Shown: positions 18,867-26,855 of the stretch, in pieces | How the letters are laid out: the number at the start of each line of letters is the position of its first letter | Numbering within the stretch: the stretch's first letter is position 1 | From: Endozoicomonas gorgoniicola | Lineage (GTDB): Bacteria > Pseudomonadota > Gammaproteobacteria > Pseudomonadales > Endozoicomonadaceae | Reading direction: 5' to 3' | DNA: 64,000 nucleotides | Assembly: GCF_025562715.2 (NCBI RefSeq) | Contig: NZ_JAPFCC010000001.1 | Span: 1,320,501 to 1,384,500 of the forward strand | Notes under the pieces: model-generated | What the model was told of the DNA's origin: nothing | Seen by the model: the letters and a program-made list of their open reading frames with translations, nothing else | The model's database searches: none | Program-made: the position numbers and the translations under genes

Positions 18867-19470
18867 CTGATAAACCCCCGGCTATGCCGGGGAGACTCTC
18901 ATAGGTTTAACCGTAGCGACAGTAGCTAACCTTCAGTTTCCGACCAAGAAAATTGAAGGTAAAACCAATGAGAGACTACAAGAGTTTGGCTCATACGCGT
19001 TGGGATTGTAAGTACCATATTGTCTTTATCCCAAAGAGAAGACGAAAGGTAATCTATGGGAATTTGAGAAAGTTTCTCGGAGAAATATTTCATGAGCTTG
19101 CCAGAAGGAAAGGCTGCAAAATTCTCGAAGGGCATTTGATGTCTGATCATGTTCACATGTGCATCAGTATTCCACCCAAATATCCGGTATCTCATGTCGT
19201 TGGATATCTGAAAGGAAAGTGTGCAATAGAGATTGCGAAAAATTTCAAAGGCAAGCAGCGTAACTTTAACGGAGAGCATTTTTGGGCAAGAGGTTACTTT
19301 GTCTCAACAGTAGGACTTGATGAAGAAGTGGTTCGGGCATATATCCGAGATCAAGAAAAGAATGATGGAAATAGAGATCAGTATGATCTTGACTGGTAAG
19401 CGCCCTTGGGCGCAATAAAAGCCCTTAGAGGGCGTAATCTGATAAGCCTCCGGCTATGCCGGAGGTCAGT
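18867..19470 (+). mobile_element. IS200-like element (IS200/IS605 family)
   Basis: A single tnpA gene is flanked by imperfect subterminal hairpins, as expected for single-strand transposition. The left hairpin is CCCCGG-CTATG-CCGGGG (18876-18892) and the right is CCTCCGG-CTATG-CCGGAGG-type (19447-19465). Both ends share the sequence beginning CTGATAA (18867 and 19439). No tnpB is present. This family makes no target duplication, so the exact ends are estimated. Confidence 0.8.
18968..19399 (+). CDS. tnpA: IS200-type Y1 transposase TnpA
   Basis: The 143-residue protein is a HUH single-strand transposase. The metal-binding HUH motif is HVHM in MSDHVHMCIS. The catalytic tyrosine is expected in the AYIRDQE segment following STVGLDEEVVR. 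The ATG at 18968 is chosen over the upstream TTG at 18953 because it has GAAGGT eight bases before it. The gene is intact. Confidence 0.92.
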   Translation: MRDYKSLAHTRWDCKYHIVFIPKRRRKVIYGNLRKFLGEIFHELARRKGCKILEGHLMSDHVHMCISIPPKYPVSHVVGYLKGKCAIEIAKNFKGKQRNFNGEHFWARGYFVSTVGLDEEVVRAYIRDQEKNDGNRDQYDLDW

Positions 19471-19557
19471 TAACTTTTTTAAAGACTGGGATTTAAAGAT
19501 AAATCTGTCTGCCATGGGTAAGTGCGAATTAAGCTTGAGAAGGTGCTGGAGGGGGGT

Positions 19558-20088
19558 ATGTATCCTGATTTAGAAAAACTGCTTAGCGACTTAAGCAAGA
19601 TTAGCCCTTTAAAAGCACAGGGGGATCAGTTGCCCGGCGATGAGAACTGTATTTTTCAGCTGGAAAAAAGTGGTGAATACTACTTTCTGATGCAGTGTCC
19701 TTTTTTTGAAAATTCTGACAGAGTCGCTCCCCCGTTGCTTGATGGCTTTTTCATGTACGCCATTCTTGCGAGTTTTCCTCAGCAGGTCATGGTTGGGGCA
19801 GGTCATACAAACGAAAATTACAGGAAAGTGCAAAGAGTCAGGGGGCATGTCTCCATTACTCTTGGGGCGGATGCGTTATACGCTGGAGAGCTGGTTTTCA
19901 GCGGGCGAAGACTGGTCAGTTGGAATCATGTTTCAGGACATTTCCTTCCCACACCAGAGCAGCGCCACACTCAGCTGACGCCTAATGTTAAACGGCTGCT
20001 ACCAGAGTACTTGTTTGTTGACCCTATTGCTGAAATGCACCGACGCAGGCATGAGCTTTTGCAAGAATTCATGGATGAAGAATGGTAA
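19558..20088 (+). CDS. Orphan 176-residue protein of unknown function
   Basis: I do not recognise this protein. The ATG at 19558 follows a strong ribosome-binding site (GGAGG in GCTGGAGGGGGGT); a GTG at 19522 is possible but less likely. There is no signal peptide or membrane helix. The C-terminal half contains LVSWNHVSGHFLPTPEQ. Similar SGHY/F-x-P segments occur in some toxin-like and effector-like proteins, but I cannot name a family. It stands alone between the IS200 element and gyrA. Confidence 0.55.
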   Translation: MYPDLEKLLSDLSKISPLKAQGDQLPGDENCIFQLEKSGEYYFLMQCPFFENSDRVAPPLLDGFFMYAILASFPQQVMVGAGHTNENYRKVQRVRGHVSITLGADALYAGELVFSGRRLVSWNHVSGHFLPTPEQRHTQLTPNVKRLLPEYLFVDPIAEMHRRRHELLQEFMDEEW

Positions 20089-20091
20089 TAA

Positions 20092-20633
20092 AATGGCACA
20101 GAGCCTGAAGCTTACTCATTCAATACCTGACAGTGTTTTTGTAGCTTAAGCTACGCCACCGATAAGAGTTTTGCTTTCACAAGTCTCAGCAGATTGCGTG
20201 TTTTCCAACATTGCAGTGGGAAGTAGCACGTAAGTTTTTATTTGAAAGCTGCCCTGAAGTGGGTTTGACTCGCAGTTTCAGGCTGGTCTGTGGTATTATT
20301 TCGCCTTTATTGACACCAAATTTTGTTGCCGGTCATCCAGGTCGGGTTTTGCCTCTGAAACCCCGATGACCGAATGAATCGGAACCGGAGTACCGACAGA
20401 AACGCAAAACTGTACCTTTTTTATCGTGATGCCGCTCTTGTTATAACGCTCTTGTTATAAATAGTTGGGTAAACACCGGGTTAAGCAGTTTTCATCTTTC
20501 GATCTCAGGGTTTCAAGTCTGCCGCACATAAGGCCTCTTTCACTCAATAGCTCTGAGCTGTCGGGTGAGCTGGGTTCGGAATGGATGCCAACAGGTGACA
20601 GGCAGGCGCAAGCAAAAGGACGACTGGGTTTCC
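20092..20633 (+). promoter_or_regulatory. gyrA upstream region with candidate extended -10 promoter
   Basis: No gene is seen in these 540 bases. An extended -10 element TGGTATTAT lies at 20291-20299 and would give a leader of about 330 bases. A perfect 13-base direct repeat, GCTCTTGTTATAA, occurs at 20434-20446 and 20448-20460. gyrA is often controlled by supercoiling through its -10 region, but nothing here proves that. Confidence 0.35.
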
Positions 20634-23285
20634 ATGACAGATATCGCTAAAGAGATTCTTCCGGTAAACATCGAAGACGAACTCAAGCAGTCCTACCTGG
20701 ACTACGCCATGAGTGTTATCGTCGGGCGAGCCTTGCCTGATGTGCGTGACGGCCTTAAGCCCGTACACAGGCGCGTACTGTTCGCGATGAACGAACTGGG
20801 CAACGACTGGAACAAGCCCTACAAAAAATCCGCCCGTGTGGTGGGTGATGTAATTGGTAAATACCACCCACACGGTGACAGTGCGGTATACGACACCATC
20901 GTTCGTATGGCCCAGCCATTTTCCATGCGTTATATGCTGGTGGATGGTCAGGGTAACTTTGGTTCCGTTGACGGCGACTCCGCTGCGGCCATGCGTTATA
21001 CGGAAATCCGTATGCAGAAGATCAGTCATGACATCATGGCCGATCTCGATAAGGAAACCGTTGATTACGTACCCAACTACGATGGCAGTGAGCAGATTCC
21101 TGCCGTTATGCCAACCCGTATTCCTAGCCTGCTGGTCAATGGTTCTGCGGGTATCGCCGTGGGTATGGCGACGAATATTCCACCTCACAACCTGACCGAA
21201 GTGATCAACGGCTGTCTGGCACTGATTGATGACGAAACGCTGTCTGTTGATGACCTGATGCACTACATCCCGGGTCCTGATTTTCCGACGGCAGCCATTA
21301 TCAATGGTCGTGCCGGAATCCTGCAGGCTTACCGCACCGGACGTGGGCGGATTTATATCCGCGCCCGTGCGGATATTGAACATGATGAAAAGCGCAATAA
21401 AAGCACCATCATTATCACCGAAATTCCTTATCAGCTGAACAAAGCCCGACTGATCGAAAAAATTGCCGAGCTGGTAAAAGATAAGAAAATTGAAGGTATC
21501 AGTGAGCTTCGCGACGAGTCCGACAAGGACGGTATGCGCATTGTTATTGAGCTGCGCCGGGGCGAAAACGCTGATGTGGTTCTGAACAACCTGTACGCCC
21601 AGACTCAGCTGGAGTCCGTGTTTGGTATCAACACGGTGGCTCTGGTCGATGGTCAGCCTAAGATTCTGAACCTGAAAGAGCTGCTGGAAGCCTTTATTCG
21701 TCATCGTCGTGAAGTGGTCACCCGCCGAACTGTTTATGAACTGCGTAAGGCGCGAGAGCGGGGCCACCTGGTAGAAGGTCTGGCAGTTGCGTTGTCCAAT
21801 ATTGACCCGATGATCGAGCTGATCAAAGCCTCTCCGACGTCTGCTGAAGCCCAGGAAAAACTGATGGCGAAAGGCTGGGAGCCGGGTTATATGATGGAGA
21901 TGGCAGCGCGTGCCGGTTCTGATGCCTGCCGTCCTGAAGACCTGCCGGAGCAGTTTGGCCTGCGTGATGGTCAGTACTACCTGTCTCCGGCCCAGGCCAA
22001 AGCTATCCTGGAGATGCGGCTGCATCGCCTGACCGGTCTGGAAATCGAAAAGCTGCTGGCTGAATATCGTGAGCTTATCGAAAAGATTGCAGAGCTGTTG
22101 CATATCCTTGCCAGTCCTGCCCGTTTGCTGGAAGTGATTCGCGAAGAGCTGGAGAAGGTGAAAGAAGAGTATGGCGATGAGCGTCGTACCGAAATCACCA
22201 GCTCCCGTCGCGACCTGACCGTTGAAGACCTGATTGATGAAGAAGACATGGTGGTGACCCTGTCTCACGGCGGTTACGCGAAAACAACGACACTGGATAC
22301 CTATCAGGCTCAGCGTCGTGGTGGTCGGGGTAAATCAGCGGCTTCCGTGAAGGAAGAAGATTACGTTGAACATATGCTGGTGGCGAACACCCATACCCAG
22401 ATTTTGTGTTTCTCCAGTAAGGGTAAGGTGTACTGGCTCAAGGTGTACCAGATTCCGGAAGCGGGTCGCACGTCCCGTGGTCGCCCGATTGTGAATATTC
22501 TGCCGCTGGAAGAAGGCGAGCGCATTACCGCTATGCTGCCAGTGGATGAATACACTGAGGGTCATTATGTCTTTATGGCAACGACCCGGGGAACGGTGAA
22601 AAAGACGCCGCTGGAACAGTTCTCCCGTCCACGCGGCAGTGGTCTGATCGCATTGGGTCTGGAAGAAGGTGATACGCTTGTTGGGGCTCAGATTACCGAT
22701 GGTGAAAAGCAGGTTATGCTGCTGTCCAACGCGGGCAAAGCCATCCGTTTTGAAGAGACCGATGTGCGCCAGATGGGACGTACTGCCCGTGGTGTGCGTG
22801 GTATCAAGCTACAGGATGGGCAACGGGTGATCTCCCTGATTATTCCGGAGGAAGGCGCGCAGATTCTGACGGCCAGTGAAAATGGCTTTGGTAAGCGTAC
22901 TTGTGTTGAAGACTTCCGAATCACCGGTCGTGGCGGTCAGGGAGTGATCTCCATGCAGTGTACGGACCGGAACGGTCATATTGTCGGTGCGATACAGGTG
23001 CAGGACGGTGAAGAGGTGATGCTGATCTCCGATCAGGGTACCCTGGTACGTACCCGTATTGATGAGATTTCTGTGATGAGCCGAAATACTCAGGGTGTTA
23101 CCCTGATTAAGGTTCAGGAAGGTGAGAAGCTTGTGGGGGTTGCCAGGGTTGAAGAGCCTGAAGAAGGTGATGCCCCGGAAGCGGAAGCGGAAGAGCCAGG
23201 AGCTGAAGTGCAAAGTGCCGACGTGAAGACTGATGACAGTGCTACTGACACTGCCGACGTCAACGCTACTGAGCAGAATGACTGA
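20634..23285 (+). CDS. gyrA: DNA gyrase subunit A
   Basis: GyrA breaks and rejoins DNA during negative supercoiling, in an A2B2 complex with GyrB. The 883-residue protein aligns closely with E. coli GyrA. The active tyrosine is Tyr122 in AAMRYTEIR. The quinolone-resistance region HPHGDSAVYDT has Ser83 and Asp87, the susceptible residues. The GyrA box appears as QRRGGRGKS near residue 560, followed by the C-terminal beta-pinwheel and an acidic tail ending in Glu/Asp-rich residues. The ATG at 20634 gives the family-standard N-terminus MTDIAKEILPVNIE; the frame extends 23 codons further upstream, without homology. Confidence 0.98.
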   Translation: MTDIAKEILPVNIEDELKQSYLDYAMSVIVGRALPDVRDGLKPVHRRVLFAMNELGNDWNKPYKKSARVVGDVIGKYHPHGDSAVYDTIVRMAQPFSMRYMLVDGQGNFGSVDGDSAAAMRYTEIRMQKISHDIMADLDKETVDYVPNYDGSEQIPAVMPTRIPSLLVNGSAGIAVGMATNIPPHNLTEVINGCLALIDDETLSVDDLMHYIPGPDFPTAAIINGRAGILQAYRTGRGRIYIRARADIEHDEKRNKSTIIITEIPYQLNKARLIEKIAELVKDKKIEGISELRDESDKDGMRIVIELRRGENADVVLNNLYAQTQLESVFGINTVALVDGQPKILNLKELLEAFIRHRREVVTRRTVYELRKARERGHLVEGLAVALSNIDPMIELIKASPTSAEAQEKLMAKGWEPGYMMEMAARAGSDACRPEDLPEQFGLRDGQYYLSPAQAKAILEMRLHRLTGLEIEKLLAEYRELIEKIAELLHILASPARLLEVIREELEKVKEEYGDERRTEITSSRRDLTVEDLIDEEDMVVTLSHGGYAKTTTLDTYQAQRRGGRGKSAASVKEEDYVEHMLVANTHTQILCFSSKGKVYWLKVYQIPEAGRTSRGRPIVNILPLEEGERITAMLPVDEYTEGHYVFMATTRGTVKKTPLEQFSRPRGSGLIALGLEEGDTLVGAQITDGEKQVMLLSNAGKAIRFEETDVRQMGRTARGVRGIKLQDGQRVISLIIPEEGAQILTASENGFGKRTCVEDFRITGRGGQGVISMQCTDRNGHIVGAIQVQDGEEVMLISDQGTLVRTRIDEISVMSRNTQGVTLIKVQEGEKLVGVARVEEPEEGDAPEAEAEEPGAEVQSADVKTDDSATDTADVNATEQND

Positions 23286-23300
23286 AGGGTCTGATTGAAT

Positions 23301-23332
23301 AAAACGCCAGCGCATCATGCTGGCGTTTTTGT
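23301..23332 (+). terminator. Rho-independent terminator after gyrA
   Basis: AAAACGCCAGC / GCTGGCGTTTTT forms a GC-rich hairpin followed by T residues, 16 bases past the gyrA stop. It separates gyrA from the serC operon. Confidence 0.88.
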
Positions 23333-23394
23333 CTGTCGCCGCAGGGGAGGTGGCGGATACCACAGCCTGAGAAGGCTGTCAGTCTGGAGAGTTA

Positions 23395-24528
23395 ATGGTG
23401 AATAATATTATTGGTCCTATAGCTATGGATAAACCTGCAGCGATAGATAAACAAGTGTTCAACTTTTCTGCCGGCCCTGCGCCTATCCCGAGGGAGGTGC
23501 TGGAGCAGGCCCGGGAAGAACTTCTCGACTTCAAAGGGCTGGGTGCATCGGTGATGGAGATCAGTCATCGGGGTAAAGAGTTTACCAGGGTGGCAGAAGA
23601 GTCTGAGCAGGATCTGCGTGAACTGATGAATATTCCAGCCAATTACAAGGTGCTGTTTCTGCAGGGTGGCGCCCGTGGTCAGTTTGCGGCGGTCCCCCTG
23701 AACCTGAAAGGCAGTAAAAAAAGTGCGGATTATGTTAACAGTGGGTACTGGGCGCAGTCAGCCATTAAAGAAGCCCAGCGTTATCTGAATGTCAACATCA
23801 TTGCTGATGGCAAACTGTCCGGGTTCCGGCAGATGCCTTCGCAGGAGCAGTGGCGCTTTAGCAGCGATGCTGCCTATGTCCATTACACGCCGAACGAAAC
23901 CATTGGTGGTCTGGAATTTCCGTTTATTCCTGAGACCGGCGATGTGCCGCTGGTGGCGGATATGTCTTCAAACATTCTGTCGCGGCCCATTGATGTCAGT
24001 AAATTTGGTGTGATTTATGCAGGCGCGCAAAAAAACATTGGACCTGCTGGCCTGACCGTGGCGATTGTTCGTGACGACCTTCTGGAACAACGATCTTCAG
24101 CCTGTCCTGCGGTCTGGGATTATGCGACTCAGGCAGACAAGGACTCCATGTATAACACGCCCCCAACTTTTGCCTGGTATCTGGCCGGGCTGGTGTTTAA
24201 ATGGCTGAAGCGACAGGGCGGGCTGGCAGAAATGGACAAGATTAATGAGCGTAAAGCGCGCAAGTTGTATGGTCAGATAGAAAGTACCGGGTTTTACCGC
24301 AATAATATTGATCCCTGCTGGTGCTCGCGTATGAATGTGCCGTTTACCCTGGCCGATCCGGAACTGGATTCTGTCTTTCTGGCAGAAGCTGGCAAAGAAG
24401 GTTTTATGTACCTTAAAGGGCATAGGGCTGTAGGCGGTATGAGAGCCAGTATCTATAATGCGGTTCCGGAAACTCATGTTGATGCGCTGGTTGGTTTTAT
24501 GCAGGAATTTGAACGGCGTTATGGTTAA
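23395..24528 (+). CDS. serC: Phosphoserine aminotransferase
   Basis: SerC converts 3-phosphohydroxypyruvate to phosphoserine with glutamate, and also acts in pyridoxal phosphate synthesis. The 377-residue protein has FNFSAGPAP at its start, the phosphate-binding loop LQGGARGQF and the PLP lysine in YAGAQKNIGPAG. The active-site end HRAVGGMRASIYN is intact. The ATG at 23395 has GGAGA before it and gives an extra N-terminal segment of about 20 residues; an ATG at 23425 is a weaker alternative. It starts the serC-pheA-hisC-tyrA/aroA-cmk block. Confidence 0.96.
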   Translation: MVNNIIGPIAMDKPAAIDKQVFNFSAGPAPIPREVLEQAREELLDFKGLGASVMEISHRGKEFTRVAEESEQDLRELMNIPANYKVLFLQGGARGQFAAVPLNLKGSKKSADYVNSGYWAQSAIKEAQRYLNVNIIADGKLSGFRQMPSQEQWRFSSDAAYVHYTPNETIGGLEFPFIPETGDVPLVADMSSNILSRPIDVSKFGVIYAGAQKNIGPAGLTVAIVRDDLLEQRSSACPAVWDYATQADKDSMYNTPPTFAWYLAGLVFKWLKRQGGLAEMDKINERKARKLYGQIESTGFYRNNIDPCWCSRMNVPFTLADPELDSVFLAEAGKEGFMYLKGHRAVGGMRASIYNAVPETHVDALVGFMQEFERRYG

Positions 24529-24617
24529 CCCGGCGTGAATATTTAACCGACTTTCAGGTGGCAGTAACCGGATTGCCTGAAGGTCTTTGATTGCAGTATA
24601 AAGAGCTGAGAATAACT

Positions 24618-25703
24618 ATGACAGATGACAAGCTGACCGGACTGCGCAAGAGTATTGATAAGCTTGATGGTGAAATCCTGAAGCTGATCAGTGACAGAGC
24701 CAGATGTGCTCAGGAAGTGGCGCAGGTTAAGCAGCAGGAAGACAGCGATGCTGTCTATTATCGCCCGGAGCGTGAAGCGCAGGTTCTGCGTCGTGTCATG
24801 GAACGTAACGACGGGCCTCTGGGCGACGAAGAAATGGCGCGCCTGTTTCGGGAAATTATGTCGGCCTGCCTGGCGTTGGAAGAGCCTGTTAAGGTAGCGT
24901 TTCTGGGGCCTGAGGGTACCTTTACGCAACAGGCGGCGGTTAAGCATTTTGGGCATTCGGCCGTTTGTGTCCCCATGTCAGCCATTGATGAGGTGTTTCG
25001 TGAGGTGACTGCCGGTGCAGTTAATTATGGTGTAGTACCGGTTGAAAATTCTACGGAAGGTGTCGTCAGTCATACGCTCGACAGTTTTATGGATTCCAAC
25101 CTGAAAATCTGTGGTGAGGTGGTTCTGCGGATTCATCAGAATATGCTGGTGTCAGAGAATACCCGCCGGAATCATATTACCCGCATCTATTCTCATGCCC
25201 AGTCACTGGCTCAGTGTCGTAAGTGGCTGGATGCTCACTGGCCAATGGCTGAGCGTGTTGCCGTAAACTCGAATGCCGAAGCCGCCCGCAGAATCAAGGG
25301 TGAGTGGAATTCGGCGGCGATTGCAGGTGATATGGCCGCTGAAATGTACGGTCTGGAAAAGATTGCCGAGAAAATTGAGGATCAGCCTGACAACTCAACC
25401 CGATTCCTGATCATTGGCAATCAGGATGTGCAGATCAGTGGTGCTGATAAAACGTCTATCGTCGTCAGTATGCGTAACCAGCCAGGTGCCCTGCACGCTA
25501 TTCTGGAAGTCTTTCAGGTACATAATATCGACCTGACCCGAATTGAGACGCGTCCTTCCCGCAGTGGTACCTGGAACTATGTATTCTTTATTGATTTTTC
25601 CGGGCATATTGATGACCCGGTGATCAAAATTGTGCTGGAAAGACTGGGAGAGCGAGCCAATGACCTGAATGTGCTTGGTTCTTATCCTAAGGGTGTGCTG
25701 TAA
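24618..25703 (+). CDS. pheA: Chorismate mutase / prephenate dehydratase (P-protein)
   Basis: This bifunctional enzyme makes phenylpyruvate from chorismate. Residues about 1-90 form an AroQ-type chorismate mutase (RKSIDKLDGEILKLISDRA). Residues about 95-275 are the prephenate dehydratase, with FLGPEGTFTQQAA, VPVENSTEGVV and the catalytic-loop sequence DNSTRFLIIG. Residues about 280-361 form an ACT domain with the ligand-binding segment QPGALH and IETRPSR, where phenylalanine feedback inhibition is expected. The ATG at 24618 matches family length; a TTG 27 bases upstream is open but unlikely. Confidence 0.97.
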   Translation: MTDDKLTGLRKSIDKLDGEILKLISDRARCAQEVAQVKQQEDSDAVYYRPEREAQVLRRVMERNDGPLGDEEMARLFREIMSACLALEEPVKVAFLGPEGTFTQQAAVKHFGHSAVCVPMSAIDEVFREVTAGAVNYGVVPVENSTEGVVSHTLDSFMDSNLKICGEVVLRIHQNMLVSENTRRNHITRIYSHAQSLAQCRKWLDAHWPMAERVAVNSNAEAARRIKGEWNSAAIAGDMAAEMYGLEKIAEKIEDQPDNSTRFLIIGNQDVQISGADKTSIVVSMRNQPGALHAILEVFQVHNIDLTRIETRPSRSGTWNYVFFIDFSGHIDDPVIKIVLERLGERANDLNVLGSYPKGVL

Positions 25704-25739
25704 GAAACGTGAGCTGTAAAACAATTTAACAGGTGATTT

Positions 25740-26855
25740 ATGGGATGTGATTTTGTCGAGCTGGCCGTTTCGGGTGTAAGGTCGCTGAGTCCTTATCAGC
25801 CTGGTAAGCCTGTAGAAGAACTGGCAAGAGAGCAGGGGCTTGACGTGGATGCCATTGTTAAGCTGGCCAGTAACGAGAACCCGCTGGGTCCGGCACCGTC
25901 TTCACTGGATGCTATTGGACGACATCTGTCAGAGCTGGCACGTTATCCGGATGGCAATCTGTTTAATTTGCGTGATGCGTTAAGTCAGAAACTGGCGATT
26001 CAGCCTGAGCAGATTACCTTCGGGAATGGTTCAAATGATGTGTTGGTGCTTCTGGCTCAGTCATGGCTGCAGCCAGGGGTGTCTGCCGTTTTTTCAGAGT
26101 ATGCCTTTGTTGTTTATCCTATCGCTGTTACAGCGGCAGGTGCGGAGAGTATTGTGGTGCCTGCCAGAAACTGGGGGCATGATCTGGACGCCATGGCTGA
26201 CGCTGTGCGGGACGATACCCGCATGATTTTTCTGGCGAATCCGAATAATCCAACCGGAACGGCGTTTACCCGGGATGAGCTGACAGGCTTCCTGAATAAG
26301 GTACGCAGTGATGTCATTGTGGTTCTGGATGAGGCGTATTTTGAGTATGTGCAGGACGAACGCTATCCGGATGGTGTCGCTTTGCTTAAGCAGTATCCAA
26401 ATCTGGTGGTCACCCGGACGTTCTCCAAAGCCTATGGTCTGGCGGGAAGTCGGGTTGGTTACGCCGTTTCCAGTGTGGAGATGGCCGGTGTGCTTAATAA
26501 ACTACGACAGCCGTTTAATGTAAATAATCTGGGTGAGTGCGCGGCGGTTGCAGTTCTGAATGACGATGAATACCTGCAGCGTTCCCGTGATGTGAATACG
26601 CAGGGGTTGCAAACGGTAGCGGCTGGCCTGCGGGCAATGGGTTTTGAATACATTCCTTCCATGGGGAATTTCATTACCTTTGATACGGGGGGCGATGCCA
26701 GGGTCTATTACCAGAAACTGTTGGAAAAAGGGGTGATTGTTCGCCCGGTTGCTAATTATGGGATGCCAGGACATTTGAGGGTATCCATTGGTCTGCCGGA
26801 AGAAAATGAGCGTTTCCTGCAGGCTTTGAAAGAAGTAAAAGAAGTGGTGTCGTAG
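25740..26855 (+). CDS. hisC: Histidinol-phosphate aminotransferase
   Basis: This 371-residue fold-type I PLP enzyme transaminates imidazole acetol phosphate in histidine synthesis. It shows LASNENPLGP, ANPNNPTG, the PLP lysine in TRTFSKAYGLAG and the C-terminal LRVSIGLPEEN. Its place between pheA and tyrA suggests a second role as an aromatic aminotransferase, as proposed for the equivalent HisC2 of Pseudomonas. The ATG has AGGTGA five bases upstream. Its TAG stop shares one base with the next start. Confidence 0.93.
   Translation: MGCDFVELAVSGVRSLSPYQPGKPVEELAREQGLDVDAIVKLASNENPLGPAPSSLDAIGRHLSELARYPDGNLFNLRDALSQKLAIQPEQITFGNGSNDVLVLLAQSWLQPGVSAVFSEYAFVVYPIAVTAAGAESIVVPARNWGHDLDAMADAVRDDTRMIFLANPNNPTGTAFTRDELTGFLNKVRSDVIVVLDEAYFEYVQDERYPDGVALLKQYPNLVVTRTFSKAYGLAGSRVGYAVSSVEMAGVLNKLRQPFNVNNLGECAAVAVLNDDEYLQRSRDVNTQGLQTVAAGLRAMGFEYIPSMGNFITFDTGGDARVYYQKLLEKGVIVRPVANYGMPGHLRVSIGLPEENERFLQALKEVKEVVS

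Noticed and set aside
20877..20898. Quinolone-resistance change in GyrA
   Set aside because: Codons 83 and 87 encode Ser and Asp, the usual susceptible residues.
20544..22268. 574-codon open frame on the minus strand opposite gyrA
   Set aside because: It is an antisense shadow created by the codon bias of gyrA; it has no ribosome-binding site and no recognisable domain.
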